The position numbers and the translations under genes were made by a program. A stretch of 32,388 nt of DNA. Source: Spartobacteria bacterium. Lineage in GTDB: Bacteria; Verrucomicrobiota; Kiritimatiellia; CAIQIC01; Lenti-01. Below, piece by piece: positions 1-8,889 of this stretch. How positions within the stretch are numbered: the stretch's first letter is position 1; each line of letters starts with the position of its first letter. Under the pieces are notes generated by a model that saw nothing but the letters and a program-made list of their open reading frames with translations, was not told the DNA's origin and did no database searches. The stretch spans positions 1-32,388 of the forward strand of contig RZYG01000008.1 in assembly GCA_009930415.1 (NCBI GenBank), given 5' to 3'.

Positions 1-51
1 ACCGGCCCGACCTGCCGGTTCGACATTTGCATCCCGCTGAAGAAAAAATAA
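1..51 (+). CDS. C-terminal fragment of an upstream ORF (TGPTCRFDICIPLKKK*), truncated by the window edge; possibly a histidine-kinase tail
   Basis: Frame 1 is open to TAA at 49-51 and is followed by a hairpin terminator; the tail loosely resembles kinase ends (GxxxxFxIxLPL). Confidence 0.35.
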   Translation, partial: TGPTCRFDICIPLKKK

Positions 52-75
52 CCGGAACGCGCATCGGCGCAAAAA

Positions 76-99
76 GAGGCCCGCCGGCAGGCGGGCCTC
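76..99. terminator. Bidirectional intrinsic terminator between convergent genes
   Basis: GAGGCCCGCC-GGCA-GGCGGGCCTC perfect 10-bp stem; AAAAA on the left gives a U-tract for the minus strand, GTTTC on the right. Confidence 0.75.
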
Positions 100-127
100 G
101 TTTCATTCTCCATCATCAACGGGAGGA

Positions 128-754
128 TCACTCCACAACAAAAAGGCCGGGGGGACGCGTGGGTTCGTTGATCAGGCTGCTGATGCTGTCGAAAACGTTG
201 AGCGGGGTGAACGATTCGTCGAATTTGAACGTCGTCACGTGGCCATCGACGAAAAGGACGTTGCGGAAGCGGGCGCCGTGGTTGTCCAGGTCGGAGAGGG
301 TAGAATCGATGGTATCGCCGCCGTTGACTTCATCGAATAGAAGAGGGGACGCCGAAGGTGCGACCGGTGTGCCGATAAAATAGCCGTCGACATAGGCATA
401 GCTGCAATTCGCGTCCGAATTGAAACTTTCGATGGACTCGGCCAGCGTAACGTCTTTGTCGCTCGGACAGATCCATGTCCGCAGTTCGGTAACGTAGTTG
501 CGGACATTGTTGGCGACGGCTGCAACGGTGTCGTCGTTGCCGGTGCCGTCTTCCGAAGGCGGCATTGCGCCTTTGTGGTCGGCGGCATAGCTGGTGAAGG
601 CAACGCCCAGTGCTTTAAGGTTGTTGGCGCAACTGGAGCGGCGGGCGGTTTCCAGCGCTTTGGAAACGGCCGGGATGAGAATGGCGGTTAATAATCCGAT
701 GATGGCGATGACGACCAAGAGTTCGATGAGGGTGAATGCGTTTTTCTGTTGCAT
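128..754 (-). CDS. Prepilin-type N-terminal cleavage/methylation domain protein (DUF1559/H-X9-DG-like)
   Basis: [30 protein letters not shown] class III signal; C-terminal [14 protein letters not shown]. Confidence 0.88.
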   Translation of the reverse strand: MQQKNAFTLIELLVVIAIIGLLTAILIPAVSKALETARRSSCANNLKALGVAFTSYAADHKGAMPPSEDGTGNDDTVAAVANNVRNYVTELRTWICPSDKDVTLAESIESFNSDANCSYAYVDGYFIGTPVAPSASPLLFDEVNGGDTIDSTLSDLDNHGARFRNVLFVDGHVTTFKFDESFTPLNVFDSISSLINEPTRPPGLFVVE

Positions 755-895
755 GGGTCTTCCTTATTGCCGCCCTGACATTGGATTGAATCTACACCGG
801 ATGGGGCGCGGACAAAAGAGGAAAAATGGCGCCTGAATGGGGATTGATTCCGCCGAGAGGAAGGGGCAAAATGCCAGCCACATAGGAGAGTTGCC

Positions 896-1282
896 ATGAA
901 GCGAGCGATGCGTTCCGGATTCACGCTGGTCGAGTTGTTGACGGTGATCGCGATCATCGCGCTGCTGGCGGCGCTGATCCTGGGGTTGGCCGGCAACGCT
1001 CAGAAATCGGCCGCCCGCAACAAGGCGGAAGCGGAGATCGAGCAGCTGTCGGTCTTCATCACCGACTACCAGATGAAATACGGCCAGGTGCCGCCCTCTT
1101 TTGCGACGCTGTCGAACGCGCTGGTGGAGTCCAAGCACGCGTTGACCAATCTGCTGGATCCGTGGGGAATGTCCTACGTCTATTCGAACAGTTCGAAGGC
1201 CACGTTCTACCTGTGGTCGCATGGCGGCGATCTGGAGCCCTTCACGAACAAGGCGGTCTGGATCGGCAATCCGGCGCCCTGA
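896..1282 (+). CDS. Type II secretion/type IV pilin-like pseudopilin (GspG-like)
   Basis: MKRAMRSGFTLVELLTVIAIIALLAALILGLAG; C-terminal LLDPWGMSYVY typical of GspG-like proteins. Confidence 0.88.
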   Translation: MKRAMRSGFTLVELLTVIAIIALLAALILGLAGNAQKSAARNKAEAEIEQLSVFITDYQMKYGQVPPSFATLSNALVESKHALTNLLDPWGMSYVYSNSSKATFYLWSHGGDLEPFTNKAVWIGNPAP

Positions 1283-1285
1283 CGG

Positions 1286-1320
1286 GTCAGGGGACAGGGG
1301 ACAGGAAACAGGAGACCGGG
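1286..1320. repeat. Degenerate heptamer tandem array (GTCAGGG GACAGGG GACAGGA AACAGGA GACCGGG)
   Basis: Five 7-nt units with core NNCAGGN, filling the gap between two convergent genes. Confidence 0.75.
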
Positions 1321-1329
1321 GCGGGGCGG

Positions 1330-2355
1330 TCAGTTTCCGGGCTTCGGGCCGGGGAAGACGGGGTCGAGTTCCTGCAGGAATTGCTGGAACTCGGCGCTTT
1401 CGCGGATGGGGGCCAGGTCGGGATCGTTGAGATAGGCGCGGAACTGGGCTTGGGGGATCTGTTCCATCGCGCGGCGCAGCCACGGCACGGCGGCGGGGGC
1501 GTTGGTTTCCTGGGCGAAGAGGGCGCCGACGTTGAACAGCGCGGAGAAGTTGCGGGGATCCATCTCGAGGAGCTTTTCGAGCTGTTCGCGGGCGCCGGCG
1601 CGGTCGCCGACGCGGGCCAGGGCCACGGCCAGGTTGTTGCGGGGGCCGGGCAGATTGGGGAACGTTTCGACGGCTTCGCGCAGGACGTCGACGGCGACTT
1701 CGGAACCGGGCTGGCCGAGGCGCATGACGCCTTCCTGCAGCAGGGCGGGCTTGTAGTCGGGGTGCAGCCGCCGGCAGGTCTCGATGAGTTCCATGGCGAG
1801 GCCCATGTTCTGGGCTTGGAAATAGGCGAAGGCGAGGTTGGTGAGGGCTTCGGGATGGAACGGCTCGTTGCGCAGGGAGGCTTCGAGCACGGCGATGGCG
1901 CGGTCGATATTGCCCTGCTGGAGATAGATCAGGCCGAGGATGCGCTGGGCGCCGGCCAGCTTGGGATAGGCCTTGAGCGCGGCCAGCGCGCGGTCTTCGG
2001 CCTGCTCGAACCGCTTGGCGACGAGATGCGCGCCCGCTTCCCGGTAGGCGACGAGGGCTTCTTCCATCTGCGCGGATTGTTCGAGGGCGGGGACGACGGC
2101 GGGGCGCGCCGGGGCGGCGGGAGCCGCCGCCGGTTCGGCGGGACGCGCCGGGATGGCGGGGGCCGCGGGCGCGGTCGGCTCGGTCGGAACCACCAGGGTG
2201 CCGCGGCGCTTTTCTTCCCGCAGCACGAGTCCCAGCGCGCCGACAAGCAACAGGGTGAAGATCGCCACGAACGTGAAGATGCGCCGGTTGGCCGCCGTGC
2301 GCAGGGCCTCGGCTTCGGGCAGGAGATCGGGGTGCGGCGGCGGTTTCGCGGTCAT
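1330..2355 (-). CDS. Membrane-anchored tetratricopeptide repeat protein
   Basis: One N-terminal TM segment (FTFVAIFTLLLVGALGLVL), Ala/Pro linker, then TPR-like repeats (AGAQRILGLIYLQQGNIDRAIAVLEASL...). Confidence 0.85.
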   Translation of the reverse strand: MTAKPPPHPDLLPEAEALRTAANRRIFTFVAIFTLLLVGALGLVLREEKRRGTLVVPTEPTAPAAPAIPARPAEPAAAPAAPARPAVVPALEQSAQMEEALVAYREAGAHLVAKRFEQAEDRALAALKAYPKLAGAQRILGLIYLQQGNIDRAIAVLEASLRNEPFHPEALTNLAFAYFQAQNMGLAMELIETCRRLHPDYKPALLQEGVMRLGQPGSEVAVDVLREAVETFPNLPGPRNNLAVALARVGDRAGAREQLEKLLEMDPRNFSALFNVGALFAQETNAPAAVPWLRRAMEQIPQAQFRAYLNDPDLAPIRESAEFQQFLQELDPVFPGPKPGN

Positions 2356-2358
2356 GGC

Positions 2359-2769
2359 CTAGGGGTCAAGATTGACGAGCTGCCCGGTGTCGAAATCGAG
2401 CCGGCGATAGTAGCAGTTGCGGGGCTGGCCGGCCTGGTTCTTGGTGTGGCAGATGCCGCCGCGGCGCGGGCGGACGATGAACACGAGCGAGTTCTGCTCG
2501 CAGTTGACCCGGACTTCGAGCAGCTCGAAGGTCTCGCCGGAAGTTTTGCCCTTTTCCCACAGCTCGTTGCGGGACGTGCTCCAGAAGATGGCCGTGCGCT
2601 CGGCGAGGGCCTTCTTCAGGGCGGTTTCGTTGGCATAGGCGACGAGGATGATTTCGCGGGTGTCGGCGTGCTGGACGGCGACGGGGATGACGCCGGGGCA
2701 GGCGGCGACGGCTTTGGTCAGCTTGTCGAAATCGAGGGTCAGGGCGGTGCCTTCTTCGAGCTCTTTCAT
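2359..2769 (-). CDS. hisI: Phosphoribosyl-AMP cyclohydrolase
   Basis: [17 protein letters not shown]...[17 protein letters not shown]...[19 protein letters not shown]; start re-assigned internally to the long ORF 2359-3204; ATGA overlap with hisF stop. Confidence 0.93.
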   Translation of the reverse strand: MKELEEGTALTLDFDKLTKAVAACPGVIPVAVQHADTREIILVAYANETALKKALAERTAIFWSTSRNELWEKGKTSGETFELLEVRVNCEQNSLVFIVRPRRGGICHTKNQAGQPRNCYYRRLDFDTGQLVNLDP

Positions 2770-3572
2770 GCGGGGACTCCTTGGGGGGCCGGGGCGTCCG
2801 CGGCGAAGGGCGCGCGGACTTCGATGCCGTGGGCGGCGAGATAGGCCTTGGCCTGGGGCACGGTGAACTCGCCGAAGTGGAAGATCGAGGCGGCGAGGAC
2901 GGCGTCGGCATGGCCGTCCACGATGCCGGCGCGCAGATGGTCGAGCGTGCCGACGCCGCCGGAGGCGATGACGGGGACGGGCACGGCGTCGGCGATGGCG
3001 CGCGTCAGCGCCAGGTCGTAGCCGTTCTTGGTGCCGTCGCAGTCCATGCTGGTGAGGAGGATTTCGCCGGCGCCGCGGCGGACGCCTTCGCGGGCCCAGG
3101 CGACGGCGTCGAGCGCGGTGGGCTTGCGGCCGCCGTGGGTATGGACCGTCCAGCCGGGGCGGCCGTCGGCGTTGCGGCGGGCGTCGATGGCCAGCACGAT
3201 GCATTGCGCGCCGAACTGGCGAGACGCTTCGTCGATGAGGTCGGGGTTGAGGATGGCGGCGGTGTTGAGGGAGACCTTGTCGGCGCCGGCCTGGAGCATG
3301 CGGCGGACGTCGCCCGGCGTGCGGATTCCGCCGCCGACGGTCAGGGGCATGAACACCTGCCGGGCCACGGCGCGGACGACGTCGACCAAGGTGTCGCGGT
3401 CGTCGCTGGAAGCGGTGATGTCGAGGAAGGCCAGCTCGTCGGCGCCTTGGGCTTCGTAGGCCTGGGCGACGGCCACCGGATCGCCCGCGTCGCGCAGTTC
3501 GACGAAGCGGACGCCTTTGACGACGCGCCCGCCGGAGACGTCGAGGCAGGGGATGATGCGCTTGGCGGGCAC
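2766..3572 (-). CDS. hisF: Imidazole glycerol phosphate synthase subunit HisF
   Basis: [19 protein letters not shown]...[37 protein letters not shown]...; GTG start. Confidence 0.96.
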   Translation of the reverse strand: MPAKRIIPCLDVSGGRVVKGVRFVELRDAGDPVAVAQAYEAQGADELAFLDITASSDDRDTLVDVVRAVARQVFMPLTVGGGIRTPGDVRRMLQAGADKVSLNTAAILNPDLIDEASRQFGAQCIVLAIDARRNADGRPGWTVHTHGGRKPTALDAVAWAREGVRRGAGEILLTSMDCDGTKNGYDLALTRAIADAVPVPVIASGGVGTLDHLRAGIVDGHADAVLAASIFHFGEFTVPQAKAYLAAHGIEVRAPFAADAPAPQGVPA

Positions 3573-3585
3573 GGCGCGGGCCTCT

Positions 3586-4095
3586 CTAAGGCCAGTATTG
3601 GACGATCTGGCTGACGATGCGCCGGCCGAGGTCTTCCGCGGCGGGCCGCAAGGCGACGGCCTTGGACGAGGTCATGTCGCCGGCGAAATCGAAGTCGTGC
3701 CAGCCGGTCACGGACGGCGACTCGGCGACCACGGAGCGGTCGGCGTGCCGGTACAGGACGAAAGAGGCCTTGATGCTCATGCGGTATTGGTTGGCGGTCG
3801 AGGCGCTGCCCGATTCGTAGGCGACGGGATCCAGCCAGAACCGGTTCAGGGTGATTTCGAGGACGACGTCGGCGGCGTCTTCGGCCGCGACGCGCAGCGA
3901 GCCGTCCATCTGGATCTGCGAAAGGATCGCGCGGGTGACGTCCTGTTCGATCAGCGGTTCGGGGGTTTGGTTGCGGCAGGTGGGGACGTAGACGGTGCGG
4001 ACGTCGTCCGGCAGCATGGAGCCGAGGCGATAGTTGGCGCAGCCGGCGGCGAACAGGAGCAGCAGGGCGGCGGCGGCGGCGGGGATTCGCTTCAT
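3586..4095 (-). CDS. lptE: LptE-like LPS-assembly lipoprotein
   Basis: Lipobox ([15 protein letters not shown]) plus [38 protein letters not shown], typical of the LptE/RlpB family. Confidence 0.75.
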   Translation of the reverse strand: MKRIPAAAAALLLLFAAGCANYRLGSMLPDDVRTVYVPTCRNQTPEPLIEQDVTRAILSQIQMDGSLRVAAEDAADVVLEITLNRFWLDPVAYESGSASTANQYRMSIKASFVLYRHADRSVVAESPSVTGWHDFDFAGDMTSSKAVALRPAAEDLGRRIVSQIVQYWP

Positions 4096-4096
4096 C

Positions 4097-5086
4097 TTAT
4101 TTCTCCTCGGGCGTGAGCTGGGCGATGCGGTCGCGGGCTTCGGCGGCCTGCGGCGCGTCGGGAAACAGGGCCAGGAAGCGGCGGTATTCGATCCGGGCGG
4201 ACTCGGGTTTGTGCAGGATGCGGTCGTAGTAGCGCGCCCGCGCGAAGGCGGCGGCGGCCTGCCGGTCGCGCAGCCGCGCGAGGCTGGACTCGATTTCGCC
4301 GCGCGGCTCGGTCTCGGGGTGGCGCTGGAGGAAGAGGGTGCAGGCGGCGATCGCTTCGGCCAAGGCGCGGCCGTCGTTGGGCGCGTCCTCGGAGAGCTCG
4401 ACGTGGCAGCGGGCCTGCGCGAAGGCGGCCTGGGCGGCGAAGGGGCTGTCGGGATAGCGGTTCAGGGCGGTGAAATAGGCGTCGATGGCTTCGTCGTAGG
4501 CGTAGGCCCGCTCGTGGGCGGCGCCGATCAGGACGTAGGCCTCGGCCGCGAAGGCCCCTTCGGGCGCGCTGGCGACGATCTTTTCGAAGAGCGGGATGGC
4601 GCGCTCGGGCGCGGCGAAGCCCGGCAGGAAAAGGAACCGTCCCTTTCTGCGGTCCATGAGAGTCTTGGCGAGGCGCATCTGGCGTTCGAGCACCTCGTTG
4701 AACTCGAAACGGCCCGGATAGCGGTCCACCAAGTGCTGATAGGCATCGAAGGCGGCCTGCAGCTTGCCGCGTTCGTCGAGGCGCCGGGCGTAATAGAGCT
4801 GGGCCGCCGGCGCTTCTTCCGCGTTCGGCCACCAGATGCGCAGAGCCAGCGCCTGCTTGGCGGCGGCGCGCGTCCGGCCGGCGGCGTCGAGGGCCTGCAC
4901 GTGCGCCCACTGGGCCGCCGGCGCCTTTTCGCGCGGGCGGATAAGCAGGTGGAATCCCCGGCCGGGGGTCTCTTCCATGTAAGGTTTCGCGGCGGCCTCG
5001 GCGGCGCCCGGCGCAACGATGGCGAGGCCCAGGCAAATGGCCAATCCGGCGCGGCGCCAAGGGCCGATGGATGGGGATGTCGACAT
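4097..5086 (-). CDS. bamD: BamD-like tetratricopeptide outer-membrane assembly protein
   Basis: Secretory N-terminus; YQHLVDRYPGRFEFNEV and AIDAYFTALNRYPDSPFAAQAAFAQARCHVEL repeats; start chosen at MSTSPSIGPWRR; adjacent to lptE. Confidence 0.72.
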   Translation of the reverse strand: MSTSPSIGPWRRAGLAICLGLAIVAPGAAEAAAKPYMEETPGRGFHLLIRPREKAPAAQWAHVQALDAAGRTRAAAKQALALRIWWPNAEEAPAAQLYYARRLDERGKLQAAFDAYQHLVDRYPGRFEFNEVLERQMRLAKTLMDRRKGRFLFLPGFAAPERAIPLFEKIVASAPEGAFAAEAYVLIGAAHERAYAYDEAIDAYFTALNRYPDSPFAAQAAFAQARCHVELSEDAPNDGRALAEAIAACTLFLQRHPETEPRGEIESSLARLRDRQAAAAFARARYYDRILHKPESARIEYRRFLALFPDAPQAAEARDRIAQLTPEEK

Positions 5087-5194
5087 GGCCGGAACATTAC
5101 GCAACGCGCCGGGGCCGGTCAAGGCCCGAGGCGCGGCCCGGATGGGCTTGCCTGCGCGCGGACAAAAGCATACGGTGCGACGGTTCATCTGCCC

Positions 5195-5992
5195 ATGCTG
5201 GATCTTGCGACAAACTGGATGGCCGCCCTGATGGGGGTGGTGGAAGGGATCACGGAATATCTGCCGATCTCCTCCACCGGTCACCTCGTCTTGGCCGAAA
5301 AATGCCTGGGAACTTCTTTCCACGAGAGTTTTGCGGTGGTGATCCAGTCCGGCGCCATGCTGGCGGTGCTGGTGGAATACCGCCGGCGCTTCCGGCGGCT
5401 GGCGGATTTCCGTCCCGCGGCGGGGTTTGCCGGGTTCCGCGGGTTGTGGTGGCTGTTCCTGACCACGCTGCCGGCGATGGTGTTCGGCCTGCTGTTCCAC
5501 GACGCGATCAAGGCGAAGCTGTTCTCGCCGGCGACGATCGCCGTCGCCCTCGGCGTCGGCGGCGTTGCGATGATCGCGCTGGAGCGGACGTTGCCGTCGC
5601 ACGACGAGGGCGGGGTGGACGGCATCGGCTGGCGGCGCGCCCTCGGCGTCGGCCTGTTCCAGTGCATGGCCATGATTCCGGGCACGTCGCGTTCGATGGC
5701 CACGATCCTGGGCGGGCGGCTGATGGGGCTGGGCCGCAAGACCGCGGCGGAATACTCGTTCTTCGCGGCGGTGCCCGTCCTGCTGCTCGCGGGCGCCTAC
5801 GATTTCTACAAAGGCTGGGATTCGCTCCAGCGTTCGGATCTGGCGCCCTATGCCGTCGGGCTCGTCGTTTCCTTCGTCGTCGCGTGGGCATCCATCCGCT
5901 GGCTCATGCGGATCATATCGCACCACACGTTCGAGGGCTTCGGCTGGTACCGCGTCGCGCTGAGCCTCGTGGTGTGGTGGACGTTGGTTTGA
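5195..5992 (+). CDS. uppP: Undecaprenyl-diphosphatase
   Basis: GVVEGITEYLPISSTGHLVLAEK and MIPGTSRSMATILGGRLMGLGRKTAAEYSFFAAVPVL signature motifs. Confidence 0.95.
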   Translation: MLDLATNWMAALMGVVEGITEYLPISSTGHLVLAEKCLGTSFHESFAVVIQSGAMLAVLVEYRRRFRRLADFRPAAGFAGFRGLWWLFLTTLPAMVFGLLFHDAIKAKLFSPATIAVALGVGGVAMIALERTLPSHDEGGVDGIGWRRALGVGLFQCMAMIPGTSRSMATILGGRLMGLGRKTAAEYSFFAAVPVLLLAGAYDFYKGWDSLQRSDLAPYAVGLVVSFVVAWASIRWLMRIISHHTFEGFGWYRVALSLVVWWTLV

Positions 5993-6005
5993 GCCGGGGG
6001 CTCCA

Positions 6006-6088
6006 GTATTCAGGAGTCAGTATTCAGGAGTCAGAATGGCGGGTCGGAAGCTGTCCATTCTGGATTCTGAATCCTGAATTCTGAATAC
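6006..6088. repeat. Heptamer-built imperfect inverted repeat (34-nt arms, 15-nt centre)
   Basis: Left arm GTATTCAGGAGTCAGTATTCAGGAGTCAGAATGG and reverse complement of right arm GTATTCAGAATTCAGGATTCAGAATCCAGAATGG match at 28/34 positions. Confidence 0.85.
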
Positions 6089-6867
6089 CCCAAGCCAAAG
6101 AGCATTCCGCACAGCAAATCCGCGCCCGAGCTGTGGCCGAAAGCGCAGACGGTCCGCACGTGGGCCGGGGACGGGGCTTGCAGCAGCTTTTTCATCGCGG
6201 CGTGGACGCGGCCCGCGGCCGACAATTCCAGAAAGGCGTTGGAGACCGGATTTTTTCCGCGGGCGTGTTTCAGGATTTCCCGCGCCAAAGCGCCGCGGCG
6301 GTGCAGGCGCAGCGCCAGCATCCAGCCGCAAAGGAAATCGTCGCCGGCCGGCGTCAGGCCCGCGCCGCAGCCGCGAATCAGCCGCACGCCGGCCGCGAGC
6401 CGGCCCGCGGCGATCTGCGCGAAAGCCGTCCGGAACAGCGCGTCGCGATTTTCCTGGAGGCGCGGGAGTTTCCCGGATGGAAAAAACAGCGAAACGAGGC
6501 TGTCCGGCGGCGCGTGGCGCGGCAGGGCCGTTTTCAAAACGCGCGCGAGCTTCGCGCGGTCGGTGCGTGGCAGGGCCGAGTCGAAACGGGGAACCAAAGC
6601 GACCGGCACGGGGTCGTGCCGGCTCCATCCCGATCCTTGTTGGAGCCCCCGACGACCTCGTCGGGGGGGCGCCATCGCGAGCGTTTCGCCGGCAACGAAA
6701 GCGTTGGGATCGGCCACGACGAGATTCAGCGGCCCCGCGCCGATGGATGTGTCCACGACGAACAGGGCGCGATTCGCCATGTCCAGCAGCAGAACGCTGC
6801 GCGCAAACCGCGCTTTCACCGCGTAGGCGCCCGGCCGGATGCGGTCGCCGCTGGACAGGATCCGCAC
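6031..6867 (-). CDS. DUF2877-like protein
   Basis: GCGAGLTPAGDDFLCGWMLAL motif, FGHSSGADLLCGMLFGL near C-terminus; frame intact through two repeat elements. Confidence 0.75.
   Translation of the reverse strand: MRILSSGDRIRPGAYAVKARFARSVLLLDMANRALFVVDTSIGAGPLNLVVADPNAFVAGETLAMAPPRRGRRGLQQGSGWSRHDPVPVALVPRFDSALPRTDRAKLARVLKTALPRHAPPDSLVSLFFPSGKLPRLQENRDALFRTAFAQIAAGRLAAGVRLIRGCGAGLTPAGDDFLCGWMLALRLHRRGALAREILKHARGKNPVSNAFLELSAAGRVHAAMKKLLQAPSPAHVRTVCAFGHSSGADLLCGMLFGLGYSEFRIQNPEWTASDPPF
6603..6667. repeat. Twin-hairpin REP-like element inside the DUF2877-like gene (copy A)
   Basis: CCGGCACG-GGGT-CGTGCCGG then CCCCCGACGA-CC-TCGTCGGGGG; the 28-nt TTGGAGCCCCCGACGACCTCGTCGGGGG recurs inverted at 24057-24084. 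Confidence 0.8.
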
Positions 6868-6870
6868 GGC

Positions 6871-7521
6871 TCAGATTTCCGTGAAGACCGTTTCGGCGGA
6901 CAGGCGCGACTTGGGCAGCGCGGCGTTCCAGTCGTCCGGCCCGCGTCTACCCAGCGCCACCAGCGCGGTCGCGGCCAGACCGCGCTCCCGCAGGCCCAGC
7001 TCGGCGTCGAGGATGTCCGCGTCGAAGCCTTCCATGGGGCAGGCGTCGAGCCCGAGCGCCGCGGCGCCGAAAAGCAGCCCGCCGACCGCGAGATAGACCT
7101 GCTTTTCCATCCAGGCGCGGACGTCGCCGCGCTGGCGGTGCAGATCGACGTAGACTCGGCGAGATTTCGCCTGATTGGCTTCCGCGGCATCGTCGGGGAA
7201 GCGCCCGTCGCGGCGTTCCTGCGCGAGCAGGGCGTCGAGCTGGGCGTCGTCCATTTCGGCGCGGACGCAGAAGACCACGGCGAGCGAGGCGTTGCGCACC
7301 TTGGGCGCGTTGTAGGCGTAGGGCGGCGGCATGGCCCGCGCGAGGCGCTCCTTGGCGTTCGCGCTCGTTGCCAGCACGAAATGCCACGGTTGGGAATTGA
7401 CGGACGACGGACTGTGGCGCAACAGGACGCGGATCTGTTCGAGCAAGCCCGGCGGCAAGGGCCGGTCGGGCGCGAAAGCTTTGGCCGTGCGGCGGGTCGT
7501 GGCGAGTTGGGCGACGTTCAT
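6871..7521 (-). CDS. Nitroreductase family protein (NfsB-like)
   Basis: TTRRTAKAFAPDRPLPPGLLEQIRVLLRHSPSSVNSQPWHFVLA and AVGGLLFGAAALGLDACPMEGFD. Confidence 0.92.
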   Translation of the reverse strand: MNVAQLATTRRTAKAFAPDRPLPPGLLEQIRVLLRHSPSSVNSQPWHFVLATSANAKERLARAMPPPYAYNAPKVRNASLAVVFCVRAEMDDAQLDALLAQERRDGRFPDDAAEANQAKSRRVYVDLHRQRGDVRAWMEKQVYLAVGGLLFGAAALGLDACPMEGFDADILDAELGLRERGLAATALVALGRRGPDDWNAALPKSRLSAETVFTEI

Positions 7522-7592
7522 GGCGGGACCTCCGGAAGAGATCTCCCACTCTACCTCAGGACTCCGCGGCACGGAACAAGATTTACGCCGGG

Positions 7593-8750
7593 CTAGAAGC
7601 TCCAACTGGCGCCGAGGGTGGCGCTGTTCTGGACCATGCGGACGACGGTGCCGCCGCCGGCCTCGGGCGGGCCGCTGGCTTCGAGCTCCTCTTCCAGGGC
7701 GTGGATATAGGCGAAGTGCAGCGCGAAGCGGTTGAAGCGATACGACGCGCCGGCAGTCAGATGGGTCTCCATGATGGCGGGGAAGAGCGCGTTGGCGAAG
7801 ACGTCCTCGCGGCCGATGGGGGAGTTGCCGTGCGAGACGCCGCCGCGCAGCGTCAGACGGTCGGTGGCCTCCCACGTCGCGCCGGCCTTGGCGATATGCT
7901 GGTCCTCCCAGCCGAACTGGTCGCCGAAGGTCTCCAGCTGGCCCCAGCCGATCCAGCGGTAGTCGAGGGCGACTTCGAGGCCCGGGCGGATTTCGTAGGC
8001 GAGGCCGGCCGTGAGCTGCTGGGGCAGGTTGAGGGAATCGGCGAACAGGCCGTCGTAGTCGCCGTATTCCTCCATGAACTGTTCGCTGACGTAGGCGACG
8101 CCGATTCGCAGGCGCTCGGTAAGGCGCTGATTGGCGCCGAGGCTGAGGCCGATGCCGGTCGCCTCGTCCCAGTCGTCCGGGGAGGCGGCGGAAGGCGGAC
8201 CGGTGCGGCTGGTCTCCATGTCGGTGCGGAAGCGGCCGAGAACGAGGACGGGGCCGGCGCCGAAGCTGAAGCCGTTGGCGAATCCGCGGGCGTAGGCCGC
8301 GACGAATTTGGCGATGGCCAGTTCCGTGCGGGTGTCGCCGGCGGAGAAGCCGACGCGCGGCGCGTCGTAGTCCACGCCCATGCCGCTGGATCCGTAGAGG
8401 CCGACGCCGAGGTGGTGGCGGCCGTCGGGGCCGGCCGTCCACGCGGCGCTGAGGGCCGGGATGTAGAAGACCGAGTCGTCCTTCTGCTTGCCGGCGGCGG
8501 GATTGGCCGTGGATTCGATCGTGCGCGCCGGCGCGAAGACTTGGAACGAGGCTTCCGCGCCGGAATCGACGTCGGTCAGGCCGGCGGGATTGAGGACGAC
8601 CCAGGTGGAGTCCCGGGCGGCGGCGACGCCGGCGCCGCCAGCCCCTTGCTGTCGCGGACCGATGCCGATGAGGTTGACGCCTTCCGTGGCGGAGGCGGCG
8701 AGGGCGGCCGCGAGCCAGCCGGCAGCGGCGAGGAACAACGTGCGTTTCAT
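7593..8750 (-). CDS. Outer-membrane transport protein, OmpP1/FadL/TodX family
   Basis: Signal peptide, then GIGPRQQGAGGAGVAAARDSTWVVLNPAGL, beta-barrel-like alternation, C-terminal aromatic (ATLGASWSF). Confidence 0.87.
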   Translation of the reverse strand: MKRTLFLAAAGWLAAALAASATEGVNLIGIGPRQQGAGGAGVAAARDSTWVVLNPAGLTDVDSGAEASFQVFAPARTIESTANPAAGKQKDDSVFYIPALSAAWTAGPDGRHHLGVGLYGSSGMGVDYDAPRVGFSAGDTRTELAIAKFVAAYARGFANGFSFGAGPVLVLGRFRTDMETSRTGPPSAASPDDWDEATGIGLSLGANQRLTERLRIGVAYVSEQFMEEYGDYDGLFADSLNLPQQLTAGLAYEIRPGLEVALDYRWIGWGQLETFGDQFGWEDQHIAKAGATWEATDRLTLRGGVSHGNSPIGREDVFANALFPAIMETHLTAGASYRFNRFALHFAYIHALEEELEASGPPEAGGGTVVRMVQNSATLGASWSF

Positions 8751-8792
8751 GGGGTTTTCTCCTTGGGTTGATTTCGCAAATCGACCATTCCC

Positions 8793-8820
8793 AAGATAGC
8801 GCAGGAAGACGATATGTCAA
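8793..8820 (-). promoter_or_regulatory. Sigma70-like promoter for the FadL-family gene
   Basis: Minus strand TTGACA-16 bp-TATCTT, preceded by an AT-rich UP-element-like tract (8821-8875); AAGGAG lies just before the ATG. Confidence 0.6.
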
Positions 8821-8889
8821 CAATGTCTATAAATAAACTATAATATAATTATAATCCATTGGAATGCAAGAGGATGAAAATTTCAAAGT

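Noticed and set aside
1162-2844. 560-aa plus-strand ORF
   Set aside because: Antisense to the well-supported TPR and hisI genes; composition typical of a shadow frame
2770-3204. N-terminal extension of hisI ORF
   Set aside because: Overlaps hisF in another frame and is R/P-rich; ATGA-coupled start at 2769 fits HisI length
4034-5194. N-terminal part of the 652-aa plus ORF ending in UppP
   Set aside because: The first about 390 residues are antisense to the BamD-like gene; UppP homology begins at MLDLATNWMAALMGVVEG (5195)
5087-5926. N-terminal part of the 609-aa minus ORF containing BamD
   Set aside because: Antisense to uppP; signal-peptide-like start at MSTSPSIGPWRR is far more likely
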